A DNA stretch of 7,951 nucleotides from Clostridia bacterium (GCA_017615515.1 JAFZZX010000130.1:1-7951), one strand, 5' to 3'. Counted from the stretch's first letter, positions 1-6,619 are shown. Notes: generated by a model from the sequence alone, not told the origin. Translations and numbers: made by a program.

Positions 1-1
1 C

Positions 2-961
2 GAGACGGGCGCAGGGCAATGGGGCACCGCGCTCTCGATGGCGTGCGCGTATCTCGGCATCGATTGCAAGGTGTATATGGTCAAGTGTTCCTACGAGCAA
101 AAGCCCTTCCGTCGTGAAGTGATGCGTACCTACGGCGCTTCCGTCACCCCGTCCCCCTCTATGGAGACCGAAGTCGGCAAGAAGATGCTCGCCGAGTTCC
201 CCGGAACGACGGGCAGCCTCGGTTGCGCGATCTCCGAGGCGGTCGAAAAGGCGGTCACCACCCCCGGCTATCGCTATGTTTTGGGCAGCGTTCTCAATCA
301 GGTGCTCCTGCACCAGTCCGTGATCGGTCTCGAAGCCAAGGCGGCGATGGACAAGTACGGCGTCAAGCCCGACGTGATCATCGGTTGCGCGGGCGGCGGC
401 AGTAACCTCGGCGGTCTCATCGCTCCCTTCATGGGCGAGAAACTCCGCGGCGAAGCGGACTACGAGATCATCGCGGTCGAACCCGCCAGCTGCCCGAGTT
501 TCACCCGCGGCGTCTACGCCTACGACTTCTGCGACACCGGCAAGATCTGCCCCCTCGCGAAGATGTACACCCTCGGCAGCGGCTTTATGCCCTCCGCGAT
601 CCATGCGGGCGGCCTCCGTTACCACGGCATGAGCCCCGTGCTCTCCAAGCTCTACGACGACGGCTATATGAAGGCGATCGCAGTCAAGCAGACCGACGTC
701 TTCGCGGCGGCGGAGACCTTCGCCCGCACCGAAGGCATCTTGCCCGCGCCCGAGAGCTCGCACGCGATCAAGGCTGCGATCGACGAGGCGATGAAGTGCA
801 AGGAGACGGGCGAAGAGAAGACCATTCTCTTCGGACTGACCGGTACCGGCTACTTCGATATGTACGCCTACGAGAAGTTCCACGACGGCGTGATGGAGGA
901 CTATATCCCCTCCGACGAGGAACTCAAAAAGGCGCTCGCCTCTCTCCCCGGCAACAACTGA
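2..961 (+). CDS. trpB: TrpB2-type tryptophan synthase beta chain, C-terminal part (5' end outside window)
   Basis: PLP-dependent enzyme that joins indole and serine to make tryptophan, or a TrpB-like relative; cytoplasmic. The frame is open from the first base, so the gene is cut by the window edge and 319 residues are visible; TrpB2 proteins are usually about 430-450 residues. The visible part begins at ETGAGQWG, the conserved TrpB2 segment shortly after the PLP lysine, so that lysine lies outside. The glycine-rich phosphate-binding loop GGGSN is at 392-406. The segment GILPAPESSHA and the C-terminal FGLTGTGYFDMYAY are also TrpB2-like (COG1350) rather than classical TrpB1. No trpA or other trp gene follows; the gene ends at TGA 959-961 and runs into a terminator. 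TrpB2 copies often stand apart from the trp operon and their exact role is less certain. The family call is secure, the reaction fairly so. Confidence 0.9.
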   Translation, partial: ETGAGQWGTALSMACAYLGIDCKVYMVKCSYEQKPFRREVMRTYGASVTPSPSMETEVGKKMLAEFPGTTGSLGCAISEAVEKAVTTPGYRYVLGSVLNQVLLHQSVIGLEAKAAMDKYGVKPDVIIGCAGGGSNLGGLIAPFMGEKLRGEADYEIIAVEPASCPSFTRGVYAYDFCDTGKICPLAKMYTLGSGFMPSAIHAGGLRYHGMSPVLSKLYDDGYMKAIAVKQTDVFAAAETFARTEGILPAPESSHAIKAAIDEAMKCKETGEEKTILFGLTGTGYFDMYAYEKFHDGVMEDYIPSDEELKKALASLPGNN

Positions 962-970
962 TAGACAAAC

Positions 971-1067
971 AAAAAACAACCCCAGCCCGTCGTGAAGTGC
1001 ATCTCAAAAGTTTTTCATTTCTGTCCAACTTTTAGGGGGGTAACCTCACGGCATGGGGTTGTTTTTT
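971..1067. terminator. Bidirectional terminator with a long structured loop
   Basis: A perfect 14-bp inverted repeat, AAAAAACAACCCCA at 971-984 and its complement at 1054-1067, sits between two convergent genes. The right arm runs into eight T on the plus strand and the left arm gives an A-tract, so it can stop transcription from both sides. The interior of 69 bases is far longer than a normal terminator loop. It contains further inverted repeats (CGTGA 991-995 with TCACG 1046-1050; AAAAGTT 1006-1012 with AACTTTT 1027-1033), described as a separate repeat entry. Confidence 0.72.
993..1048. repeat. Small nested inverted repeat, possibly an IS3-family end remnant or MITE
   Basis: These 56 bases begin TGAAGTGCATCTCAAAAGTT. 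Read on the minus strand they begin TGAGGTTACCCCCC and continue TAAAAGTTGGACAG. Both ends resemble the terminal repeats of IS3-family (IS150-group) elements as I remember them, which start TGAA and contain CCCCAAAAGTTGGACA. No transposase lies between them. It could be an internally deleted insertion sequence or a miniature element that landed in the terminator loop. The flanking CG/CG is too short and too palindromic to count as a target-site duplication. It could instead be only part of the terminator fold. Confidence 0.4.
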
Positions 1068-1076
1068 TTAGCGTTA

Positions 1077-1898
1077 TTAGCTTGCCGTTCTTCCGTTTTC
1101 GAAGTTGATTTGCGTTATTTTGACTTCGAATCTGAAAGACGATGCGTTGTTCCCATAAAGAGCGTTGAAAACTTGATTTCCCGAGCCGAGCGAAACCGAT
1201 TCGGTCGTCTTTTGTCCCGCAGATAAGTGCAACCCCGAAAGGTTGGCGGTGACTACGCCGATCACCGACGACTCACCTGCGTAATAGACGTTGATCTCTA
1301 CGCGAACGCCGCTGATCGCAACGGATTTCGCCTGTATCTCGAGGGTGAAATCGACGTAATAACCGTAGTTGAATCCGGAATCCTTGTAACTTGACGAAAT
1401 GTTCATTACTTGCGCCGAGGCTTGCGAAATAGTGTATAGGGCAGCCTCTTGCGCGGCGATACGTTCTTCCTCCATGTCGTTTTTTCTCCAAGCGGCCGCG
1501 CCCATAAAGATGCCCAGTACGAGAGCCAAAATGATCGCGATAACGAATGCGCGAGCGTAAGGGGAAGTCAGTTTATAATCCGATTTTTGCGTGGAGCCGA
1601 CCGACGAAAGGTCCTTGAATCTCTCTCTTTCTTTTTCGGTTAAGCGAGGATACCCTCTTTTAGACAAGGTGGATTCCGTTGCCAGTTGTTTTGCCGTGGC
1701 TATATCCGCGGTCTCCGCCTTTACGATTCGATCGTAAATCAGGTTGCGTATGATATGAAGTGTGACGGCAAGGGCATATCCGACGATTGCGAGATAGCCG
1801 ACCCAGTTGATTCCGAAATAGAATACGGCAATTTGAGACGCGACGGCCGCTCCGCAAAAGATCCAAGAAAGGATAAATGCGATTTTAAGGGGGCGCGT
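1077..1898 (-). pseudogene. C-terminal membrane half of an interrupted membrane protein (separated by in-frame TAG)
   Basis: I do not recognise the family. After the TAG at 1899-1901 the same frame stays open for 273 residues to TAA at 1077-1079, with no in-frame ATG or GTG near the beginning. The first usable start is TTG at 1665-1667, which has no convincing ribosome site and would discard two good membrane helices. From the residue after TAG: basic TRPLK, helix at about 6-28, helix at about 32-50, basic RNLIYDRIVK, a charged linker, a third helix at about 115-137 ending AAAW-RKND, then a beta-rich domain of about 120 residues with many Val/Ile/Ser/Thr, probably outside the cell. This continues naturally from the upstream 260-residue product, so I read both as one ~534-residue protein broken by a nonsense codon; a CAG to TAG change would suffice. 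A short protein from TTG at 1667 (196 aa, one helix) is the alternative. Confidence 0.6.
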
Positions 1899-2681
1899 CT
1901 ATTTCAATGCAATATCGCCGGGATCCTTGCGCTCGGGTGTAGGCGGAATGTCCACCGCTATGCGCCCGTCCTCAAGAGCAAATCCAATCGCGCGATATTT
2001 CGCTCCCCGATATTCGAATTCGACCTCATAAACGGGTAGGATATAGCAGTCGGTAAACAAGATCTCCTTTGTGCAGTGTTCACTGATGTTTTGGACGTGG
2101 TCTCCCGGATAGTTGATATAAGGTCGCGTTTCGCGTTTCAGATCTTCTTCTCCGAAAGCAGTCGGCGTGGGGATCCTGCCGCTGCCGTCGACTTTGCGCT
2201 CACCTTCGGTCGCAATCATCGGTTTGAGCGCCGCGTTTTCTTTTGCCTTTTCAACCATTGCTTGCAACGTGTAATTGCGGAAAAGGGATTCGCGCAGGCG
2301 GTCGTTCTTTCTATCGTCACGGTTCAAGCCCGCACCGACGGCGTCTTCGGAACAATGCGTCGAAAAGGGATGCCAATCCGTGACGGTTCTGGTTTTCCAC
2401 TCCCAATCATCGTAAAATCTTTTCGCGTCGGAATCGTACTTTCGGACTTTTTCCTGATACTGTTCTTGCCTATCGTATCCGACGTTTGCCGTCGCATCGG
2501 TTTCGAGGTGCAGCTTTCCGTAAACGATCTCGCAATCACACCTTTTAACTTCGCCGAAAGTAATGTCCGCAACGTCAGGCGTGGTGTCGCTATCTGTTGT
2601 CAAACGAAGTAAAACACTACGAAAAAAATCTTCTTCCCGCAGGGAAGCGGGAAGAAAATATACATTATCGAACTTCATCAT
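1899..2681 (-). CDS. Hypothetical protein, N-terminal soluble part of the interrupted membrane protein
   Basis: 260 residues, no family recognised. It starts at the first of two consecutive ATG codons (2679-2681), eight bases after the TGA of the upstream gene; only a weak GAG precedes it, so translation is probably coupled to that gene. The protein is hydrophilic without a signal peptide: a strand-rich start, a charged, probably helical middle (about 75-165, rich in Lys/Arg/Asp/Glu/Tyr), and a final beta segment (about 217-250) where LPVYEVEFEYRGAKYRAIGF is followed by DGRIAVDIPPTP. Such a 'YEVEYEYxGxKY...dGrv...P' segment commonly precedes membrane helices in cytoplasmic-domain membrane proteins. 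Here the TAG at 1899-1901 falls just before a basic TRPLK and a membrane helix in the same frame, so the product looks truncated. As it stands it would be a soluble cytoplasmic fragment. Confidence 0.75.
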   Translation of the reverse strand: MMKFDNVYFLPASLREEDFFRSVLLRLTTDSDTTPDVADITFGEVKRCDCEIVYGKLHLETDATANVGYDRQEQYQEKVRKYDSDAKRFYDDWEWKTRTVTDWHPFSTHCSEDAVGAGLNRDDRKNDRLRESLFRNYTLQAMVEKAKENAALKPMIATEGERKVDGSGRIPTPTAFGEEDLKRETRPYINYPGDHVQNISEHCTKEILFTDCYILPVYEVEFEYRGAKYRAIGFALEDGRIAVDIPPTPERKDPGDIALK

Positions 2682-2689
2682 CTCGATTT

Positions 2690-3034
2690 TCAGAATGCTA
2701 CGCGCTCAAAAGCGGGTGTATTGTTTTGCGGAATGGCAATAATCGCCGTCTTGCCGTCCTTGAACTTGACTTCATACTGTGTGCCGAGATAGCTCTTGTT
2801 GCCGAGGAACTTAAAGGTGATGTTGCTTCCCGTTACAGTGACCGATTCGATGTTGGATTTGTCGAAGAAGTAGTCCTCCAGTCTTTCTCCGTAGATCATC
2901 AACTTGCCTTTGTTTTCCTTTTTCCCCTTGCCGAGATAAGCGAAAGGCAATTTGCCGTTTTTGAAATCGCTCCCCGTCACCCTGCCGAACACATTAAAGT
3001 TCAGGCGTAAAAACATTGTGAAAAACCCTGCCAT
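2690..3034 (-). CDS. Small beta-rich protein, possible PH-like domain, first gene of XRE-controlled operon
   Basis: 114 residues, no named family recognised. The start ATG at 3032-3034 has a strong ribosome site (AAAGGAGGAG, seven bases upstream). Residues 1-17 are hydrophobic with only one Arg (MAGFFTMFLRLNFNVFG), but there is no lysine-led signal peptide or lipobox, so export is unlikely. Residues 24-55 are Lys/Gly-rich, and residues 60-103 alternate like short beta strands (IESVTVTG, ITFKFLG, YEVKFKDGKTAIIAI). The order 'IESVxV...YEVxFKDGKxAIIAI' resembles VESIRII...YSLVEITWKGGEKSIA in the N-terminal domain of the membrane protein at 6704-7918, suggesting a common PH-like beta domain; this is my inference by eye. 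It is the promoter-proximal gene, eight bases ahead of the interrupted membrane-protein gene, so the two probably work together. Confidence 0.78.
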   Translation of the reverse strand: MAGFFTMFLRLNFNVFGRVTGSDFKNGKLPFAYLGKGKKENKGKLMIYGERLEDYFFDKSNIESVTVTGSNITFKFLGNKSYLGTQYEVKFKDGKTAIIAIPQNNTPAFERVAF

Positions 3035-3052
3035 AATTCTCCTCCTTTGTTG

Positions 3053-3098
3053 CTACCAATTTGGTAGTTTATGCCTTATTTTACTACCAAAATGTTAA
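3053..3098. promoter_or_regulatory. Operator pair for XRE repressor 1 (CTACC-N5-GGTAG)
   Basis: Site A, CTACCAATTTGGTAG at 3053-3067, is a perfect 15-bp palindrome around T3060. Site B at 3084-3098 begins with the same CTACCAA, but its second half is degenerate (GTTAA in place of GGTAG). The centres, 3060 and 3091, are 31 bp apart, about three helical turns. Site B fills the spacer of the leftward promoter and overlaps the -10 of the rightward XRE promoter. Site A lies between that promoter and the leftward ribosome site. Binding by the adjacent XRE protein is inferred from position and symmetry. Confidence 0.65.
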
Positions 3099-3106
3099 TA
3101 TGTCAA
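3078..3106 (-). promoter_or_regulatory. Promoter of the leftward operon
   Basis: On the minus strand, TTGACA (3106-3101) is followed after 17 bases by TAAAAT (3083-3078), a near-perfect sigma-A promoter. Operator site B occupies the spacer almost exactly, so a bound repressor would cover it. The leader then passes operator site A before the AAAGGAGGAG ribosome site. Confidence 0.7.
3096..3101 (+). promoter_or_regulatory. Probable -10 of the xre1 promoter
   Basis: TAATAT lies 28 bases before the xre1 start codon, back to back with the -35 of the leftward promoter and overlapping operator site B. No good -35 is seen 17 bp upstream (GCCTTA), so the promoter would be weak. The arrangement implies negative autoregulation. 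It mirrors the TATAAT at 6631-6626 in front of the second XRE gene. Confidence 0.35.
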
Positions 3107-3129
3107 TACTTTTTCGGGAGAAGGTTTCT

Positions 3130-3339
3130 ATGGATGTTTTTTTAGGGAAGCGGTTGCGGGAATTGCGTGAAGAAAACCACTATACCCAAAGGAAACTTGC
3201 GGAGTTGTTGCACTTGAACAGCGTTACGTATTTGCACTATGAGAAAGATCAGCGCGAACCTCCGCTTTCGGTGCTTGTCGATATTGCGCTTTTTTACAAC
3301 GTTTCGGTGGATTATCTTTTGGGATTAAAGGACTATTGA
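3130..3339 (+). CDS. XRE-family HTH transcriptional regulator 1
   Basis: 69-residue single-domain DNA-binding protein of the Cro/C1 (HTH_3) type. The start is ATG at 3130, preceded by GGAGAAGG; a longer in-frame reading from 3061 has no ribosome site and would run through the operators. Helix 1 is about residues 6-15, YTQRKLAELL (18-27) is the scaffold helix, and NSVTYLHYEKDQREP (30-44) contains the recognition helix. SVDYLLGLKDY at the C-terminus is the usual end of small Firmicute XRE proteins. There is no sensor or dimerisation domain beyond this. It is divergent from the operon at 3034-1077, with two operator-like sites between them, so it most likely represses that operon and itself. It is clearly paralogous to the protein at 6389-6595 (shared YE, EP, VS-D-L-G-K-Y pattern), but its putative operators differ. 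The inducing signal is unknown. Confidence 0.93.
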   Translation: MDVFLGKRLRELREENHYTQRKLAELLHLNSVTYLHYEKDQREPPLSVLVDIALFYNVSVDYLLGLKDY

Positions 3340-3368
3340 AAGCGCGTTGTTCCTTTAGACTATCGATA

Positions 3369-3396
3369 GGCTCTCGGCTGCGGTCGGGAGCCTTTT
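3369..3396 (+). terminator. Terminator of xre1
   Basis: GGCTCTCG (3369-3376) pairs with CGGGAGCC (3385-3392), one pair being U-G, around an 8-base loop, followed by TTTT. It separates xre1 from the promoter of the BspA-like gene that begins only six bases later. Confidence 0.72.
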
Positions 3397-3401
3397 CGTT
3401 A

Positions 3402-3430
3402 TTGACATCGCGCGCGAGGAAGAATATAAT
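3402..3430 (+). promoter_or_regulatory. Consensus sigma-A promoter of the BspA-like lipoprotein gene
   Basis: TTGACA at 3402-3407, exactly 17 bases, then TATAAT at 3425-3430: both boxes are perfect consensus. The predicted leader is about 43 bases and includes GGAGG at 3470-3474. Immediately after the -35, TCGCGCGCGA (3408-3417) is a perfect 10-bp palindrome, so a spacer-bound regulator is possible, though it is short and low-complexity. Neither operator type of the XRE modules is present here. Confidence 0.85.
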
Positions 3431-3479
3431 GGTCACACAGGCGCGGATGGATATAACGAATCGCGTCACGGAGGATACT

Positions 3480-5756
3480 ATGAAAAGAAAATGGTTGATT
3501 ATCGTTTCGATCTTGCTCGTTGCGGCGCTGGCGCTTTGCTTTGCGGCGTGCAACCTGATCTCGCGAGACAGCGCGGACAGCGGCCCCGGCAGCGAGAAGG
3601 GCGGCGACGCCGCAGATATGACGGAGAGCTATCGCGAGGTGCGGACCCAACTGGAAGAACTGACCGACGTCTTGATCCCTATGCTCGGTAATGCGGATGC
3701 GGATCTGCAGGTCTTGGACGGAAACGGCGCGCAGGGCTTCAACGTGACGATCACGGGGCGGGTCTCGCAGGCGACGTTCGATACCTTCGTGCGCTATTTC
3801 GACGAAGAGTTCGCCGATTGGGAGCGCTCGGACGGCGGCGACGAGTCGCCTTATCCGACGATGATGTACCGCGGCGAGAACGGCATGGTCGGCGTCGCTT
3901 GGATCGACGGCGAGAAGAGACTGCTCGTGACGGTTATGCTCGGGCAGTCGGGCGGTAACGGACGCAAGGATCACGAGCACGAGGGCGAGTGGATCGTGGA
4001 TACCCTTGCGACTTGCACGCAGCGCGGCACGCGTCATCGCGTTTGCACGATCTGCGGCGAAACCCAAACCGAAAGCTACGGCGACCTCGGTCACGTCGGT
4101 GATTGGGTCACCGTGAAAGAAGCCACTTGCACGGACGACGGCAAGGAGATGCGCGTCTGTACGGCGTGCGGTCAAACCGACACCCAAAAGATCGACAGGA
4201 CGGGTCACACGCCCGGCGGCGCTGCGCATACGGTGAAGTCCGTGACTTGCGGCGTGGGCATCAAATACACGATCTGCGCGACTTGCGGCGCCTATGTGTA
4301 CGCAGTGAACCCCGCGGACACCGCCCAACACCATCGTTTCGATGAAAACGGCGTTTGCACGACCTGCGGCGAGCATCGTGCGACCGAAGGCTTGATCTAC
4401 GACACGACGGGCGACACCGCGGTGGTGATCGGCTACCGTGGCGCGGAGACCGAGATCTTTATTCCCTCCTATTACGACGGCAAGCGCGTGACCGAGATCG
4501 GCGCAAATGCCTTTAAGGAGAGCAATTTGACGGCCGTCACGATCGCCGAAGGCGTCGAAAAGGTGGGAGAATATGCTTTCTCTTCCTGCAACGCATTGGT
4601 TTCTGTGACCATTCCCGCCACGTTGATGGACCTTGAAATGAGTTCCTTCGCGTACAGTCGCGCGATTCTGGAGATCCACTACGGCGGCGAACCGGAAGGC
4701 TGGCTCGGTATGGCGAATCTTTATGGGATCATGTATGATCACGCGATCGGCCGCGTCCTGTATATCGACGGGGAATTGATGGAAGGAGCGCTTTCGATCC
4801 CCTCCGGCATCAAGAACGTTCCGAGTTATGCGTTCTATATGCACAACGGCTTGACGTCGCTGTCGATGGGCGGCGGGATGCTTACCATCGGCGATAATGC
4901 GTTCAGGTACTGCGGTGATTTGGCGGAAGTGAACTTTGCGCCTACGGTCAAGAGCATCGGAGAAGAAGCTTTCTATAGTTGCCCGATCACGACGCTTGAA
5001 TTACCCGCTGCGCTTACGCGGATCGAAAGAGACACGTTCGGTTCTTGTCGTGATTTGGTCACCGCGCGGCTCCCGCTCGGAATCAAGAGCATAGGATACG
5101 GTGCGTTTGCCGAGTGTATCAGTATGACCACGATCAACCTTCCCGAAGGGCTGACCGAGATCGGGGACAATGCGTTCGGAGATTGCTCCGCCTTGACGTC
5201 GCTCGCTTTCCCCTCTACCTTGACGAAGATCGGGGATCGCGCCTTGATCTCTTGCGGTTGCAAACTGACGTCCCTTACGGTTGCAGAGGGGAATCCCGTC
5301 TATAGGAGCGAGGGCAACTGCCTGATCGAGACGGCGAAGAGGACCGTGATCCTCGGATGCAACGTGAGCGTCATTCCACGCGGCATTTTGGTGATCGGCA
5401 AAGACGCCTTCGTCAACTGTTCCTCGATGACGGCGATCGCGCTTCCCGATACGCTGACCACGATCGAAGAGCGCGCATTCGGATTCGCTCGCAAATTGAC
5501 TTCGATCACGATCCCGAACGAGGTAACCGAGATCAAGGCGTCAGCCTTCGCTTCGTGTAGCGGGCTGACCACGGTGAACCTGTCCCTCGGGCTTGAAAAG
5601 ATCGGCGAACGTGCCTTTGATTGCTACAATTTGACCGACGTCAACTTCGGCGGCACCAAGGCGCAATGGAACGCGATCGAGAAGGAAGAGGGATGGCTCC
5701 GCACCAACGGCGATTGTACGATCCATTGCTCGGACGGCGACCTCGAAAAGGAATAA
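3480..5756 (+). CDS. BspA-like leucine-rich-repeat lipoprotein with Cys-rich repeats
   Basis: 758-residue surface lipoprotein. Start ATG 3480 was chosen for its GGAGG six bases upstream and for the signal peptide that follows: MKRK, hydrophobic 5-19, lipobox-like FAAC with Cys24 as the lipidated residue (Phe at -3 is tolerated but not ideal). A Ser/Gly-rich linker (29-46) leads to an alpha/beta domain of unknown family (about 47-155). Then come three ~38-residue repeats, each with a single Cys followed by CTxCG or CATCG (C179 with C189/C192, C217 with C227/C230, C257 with C266/C269), plus a partial one (C293/C296). These Cys pairs could bind zinc or form disulfides. Residues ~310-725 are LRR_5/BspA repeats (I-G-xx-AF--C--LTS--IP pattern), with a typical internal variant around 602-640. 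The tail GTKAQWNAIE...CSDGDLEK matches that of the protein at 6704-7918. BspA-type proteins bind host or bacterial surfaces; the ligand here is unknown. The gene is monocistronic. Confidence 0.93.
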   Translation: MKRKWLIIVSILLVAALALCFAACNLISRDSADSGPGSEKGGDAADMTESYREVRTQLEELTDVLIPMLGNADADLQVLDGNGAQGFNVTITGRVSQATFDTFVRYFDEEFADWERSDGGDESPYPTMMYRGENGMVGVAWIDGEKRLLVTVMLGQSGGNGRKDHEHEGEWIVDTLATCTQRGTRHRVCTICGETQTESYGDLGHVGDWVTVKEATCTDDGKEMRVCTACGQTDTQKIDRTGHTPGGAAHTVKSVTCGVGIKYTICATCGAYVYAVNPADTAQHHRFDENGVCTTCGEHRATEGLIYDTTGDTAVVIGYRGAETEIFIPSYYDGKRVTEIGANAFKESNLTAVTIAEGVEKVGEYAFSSCNALVSVTIPATLMDLEMSSFAYSRAILEIHYGGEPEGWLGMANLYGIMYDHAIGRVLYIDGELMEGALSIPSGIKNVPSYAFYMHNGLTSLSMGGGMLTIGDNAFRYCGDLAEVNFAPTVKSIGEEAFYSCPITTLELPAALTRIERDTFGSCRDLVTARLPLGIKSIGYGAFAECISMTTINLPEGLTEIGDNAFGDCSALTSLAFPSTLTKIGDRALISCGCKLTSLTVAEGNPVYRSEGNCLIETAKRTVILGCNVSVIPRGILVIGKDAFVNCSSMTAIALPDTLTTIEERAFGFARKLTSITIPNEVTEIKASAFASCSGLTTVNLSLGLEKIGERAFDCYNLTDVNFGGTKAQWNAIEKEEGWLRTNGDCTIHCSDGDLEKE

Positions 5757-5776
5757 GCGTTCGATTTATCCAAAAG

Positions 5777-5803
5777 AAAAAGCAGCCTGCAGGCTGCTTT
5801 TTT
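5777..5803 (+). terminator. Terminator of the BspA-like gene
   Basis: AAAAAGCAGCC (5777-5787), loop TGCA, GGCTGCTTTTT (5792-5802) and one further T. This is a perfect hairpin 20 bases after the stop codon, and the A-tract/T-tract symmetry would let it act in both directions. Confidence 0.9.
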
Positions 5804-5840
5804 CGTGGAGGAGCGTTTTGCTCCGACCTGCAAGAGCGTC

Positions 5841-5869
5841 TTGTTCGGCGCGGCGTTTTGTGCTATACT
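5841..5869 (+). promoter_or_regulatory. Promoter of the PCC-domain gene
   Basis: TTGTTC at 5841-5846 and TATACT at 5864-5869 with a 17-base spacer. The predicted leader is short (about 16 bases) and contains the ribosome site. The gene is therefore transcribed separately from the lipoprotein gene upstream. Confidence 0.72.
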
Positions 5870-5891
5870 GATTGGAAAAGGGGGAGCCGCT

Positions 5892-6317
5892 ATGGAATAC
5901 AGAGTATTTGAAGATAAAATCCTCGTGCGCCTCGACAAGGGCGACGAGATCGTGAATAGTTTGCTCGAGGTGGCGAAGAAGGAGCATTTGACCCTCGCTT
6001 CCGTGTCGGGCATCGGCGCGACCGACGACTTCAAAGTGGGGGTATTCGACCTCGCGCGTTCGGATTACGGGCATTTTCACTTCGTCGGCAATCACGAGAT
6101 CGTCGGCTTGGTCGGCAACTTGACCACGAAGGACGGCGCGCCTTACTTGCACCTGCACATCACTTGCGCGGGCGAAGGGGGCAAGATCGTCGGCGGACAT
6201 CTTTTCAGCGCAAACGTCTCGCTGACGGCGGAGATCTTTCTCGGCAAGGCGGCGGGCAAGGCGGGACGAGAACGCGATGAAAGCCTCGGCATCAATAAGA
6301 TCCGCTTTGAATCGTGA
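5892..6317 (+). CDS. PCC/DUF296-domain protein
   Basis: 141 residues, a stand-alone PCC (plants and prokaryotes conserved, DUF296) domain, usual length for bacterial members. ATG 5892 is chosen because AAAGGGGGAG lies seven bases upstream; longer readings in the frame pass through the promoter. Family marks: ASVSGIGATDDFKVGVFD (36-53), and YLHLHITCAGEGGKIVGGHL (85-104), whose H87, H89 and H103 fit the conserved, probably metal-binding histidine cluster. Known members form trimers. In plants the domain is fused to AT-hooks, hence the common label 'DNA-binding'. No AT-hook is visible here (the C-terminus GKAAGKAGRERDE is basic but lacks the RGRP core), so DNA binding is unproven and the bacterial function is unknown. 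It ends at a terminator shared with the convergent xre2. Confidence 0.93.
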   Translation: MEYRVFEDKILVRLDKGDEIVNSLLEVAKKEHLTLASVSGIGATDDFKVGVFDLARSDYGHFHFVGNHEIVGLVGNLTTKDGAPYLHLHITCAGEGGKIVGGHLFSANVSLTAEIFLGKAAGKAGRERDESLGINKIRFES

Positions 6318-6341
6318 AGCAGTAAAAAGGTTTTCAAATAA

Positions 6342-6373
6342 AAAGACGGCGCCTTATTTTAGTCGCCGTTTTT
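6342..6373. terminator. Terminator between the convergent PCC and xre2 genes
   Basis: ACGGCG (6346-6351) pairs with CGCCGT (6364-6369) and is extended outwards by a G-U and A-T pairs (6342-6345 with 6370-6373), with a 12-base loop. A-rich on one side and T-rich on the other, it serves both genes. Confidence 0.8.
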
Positions 6374-6388
6374 ATACTCATTTGTTTT

Positions 6389-6595
6389 TCAATACTCTTT
6401 TCTGCCACAGAGAAAGTCGATGGATACGTCGAACAGTTCGGCAAGTTTTACGAGGTTTTCGAGGGAAGGTTCCGCCTTTCCGTTTTCGTAACGGATATAG
6501 GAAGGTTGCGCAAGCCCCAAAGCGCTCGCCACTTGGCGTTGGGTCAGGCGGTGCAACTTACGCAATTCGATCAGATTTTTACGTAAGACTTCCAC
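6389..6595 (-). CDS. XRE-family HTH transcriptional regulator 2
   Basis: 68-residue Cro/C1-type single-domain repressor. The start is GTG at 6593-6595 with AAGGA about nine bases upstream; no in-frame ATG fits the domain boundary. Helix 1 is about 4-13, LTQRQVASALG (17-27) the scaffold helix, AQPSYIRYENGKAEP (29-43) the recognition region, and VSIDFLCGRKEY the C-terminal end. It aligns over its full length with the regulator at 3130-3339, so the two are paralogues, and their recognition segments differ in several positions (AQPSYIRYENGK against NSVTYLHYEKDQ), consistent with different operators. It is divergent from the LRR membrane protein at 6704. The palindromes in between suggest that it represses that gene and its own synthesis. 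No ligand domain is present, so what relieves repression cannot be read from it. Confidence 0.93.
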   Translation of the reverse strand: MEVLRKNLIELRKLHRLTQRQVASALGLAQPSYIRYENGKAEPSLENLVKLAELFDVSIDFLCGRKEY

Positions 6596-6619
6596 GGAGG
6601 TTTGTCCTTATCCCTTCTG

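Noticed and set aside
1660..1866. 68-residue minus-strand open frame between the two membrane-protein parts
   Set aside because: It starts at TTG, is Arg/Gly-rich, and is a different frame from the one that encodes two membrane helices there.
2076..2612. 178-residue plus-strand open frame
   Set aside because: It lies opposite the 1899-2681 gene, starts without a ribosome site, and its sequence has no recognisable domain. The minus strand fits the operon with the well-signalled gene at 3034.
3061..3129. Longer N-terminus for XRE regulator 1
   Set aside because: The extension would be translated from the operator and promoter region without a ribosome site, whereas ATG 3130 has GGAGAAGG and fits the domain boundary.
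3130..3339. XRE protein as the antitoxin of a toxin-antitoxin pair
   Set aside because: No small toxin-like gene is adjacent in the same operon for either XRE; both stand alone and divergent from membrane-protein genes.
3360..3369. Palindrome CTATCGATAG, similar to part of the second operator type
   Set aside because: It is only 10 bp with no N5 centre, lies downstream of xre1 next to its terminator, and has no paired site 31 bp away.
3399..4844. 481-residue open frame on the minus strand, opposite the lipoprotein gene
   Set aside because: It is antisense to a clear lipoprotein with signal peptide and repeats. Its Arg/His/Ala-rich composition is typical of the mirror of a GC-biased gene, and no ribosome site or family is seen.
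5624..6200. Minus-strand open frames across the end of the lipoprotein and the PCC gene
   Set aside because: They run through a terminator and a promoter and are antisense to well-supported genes.
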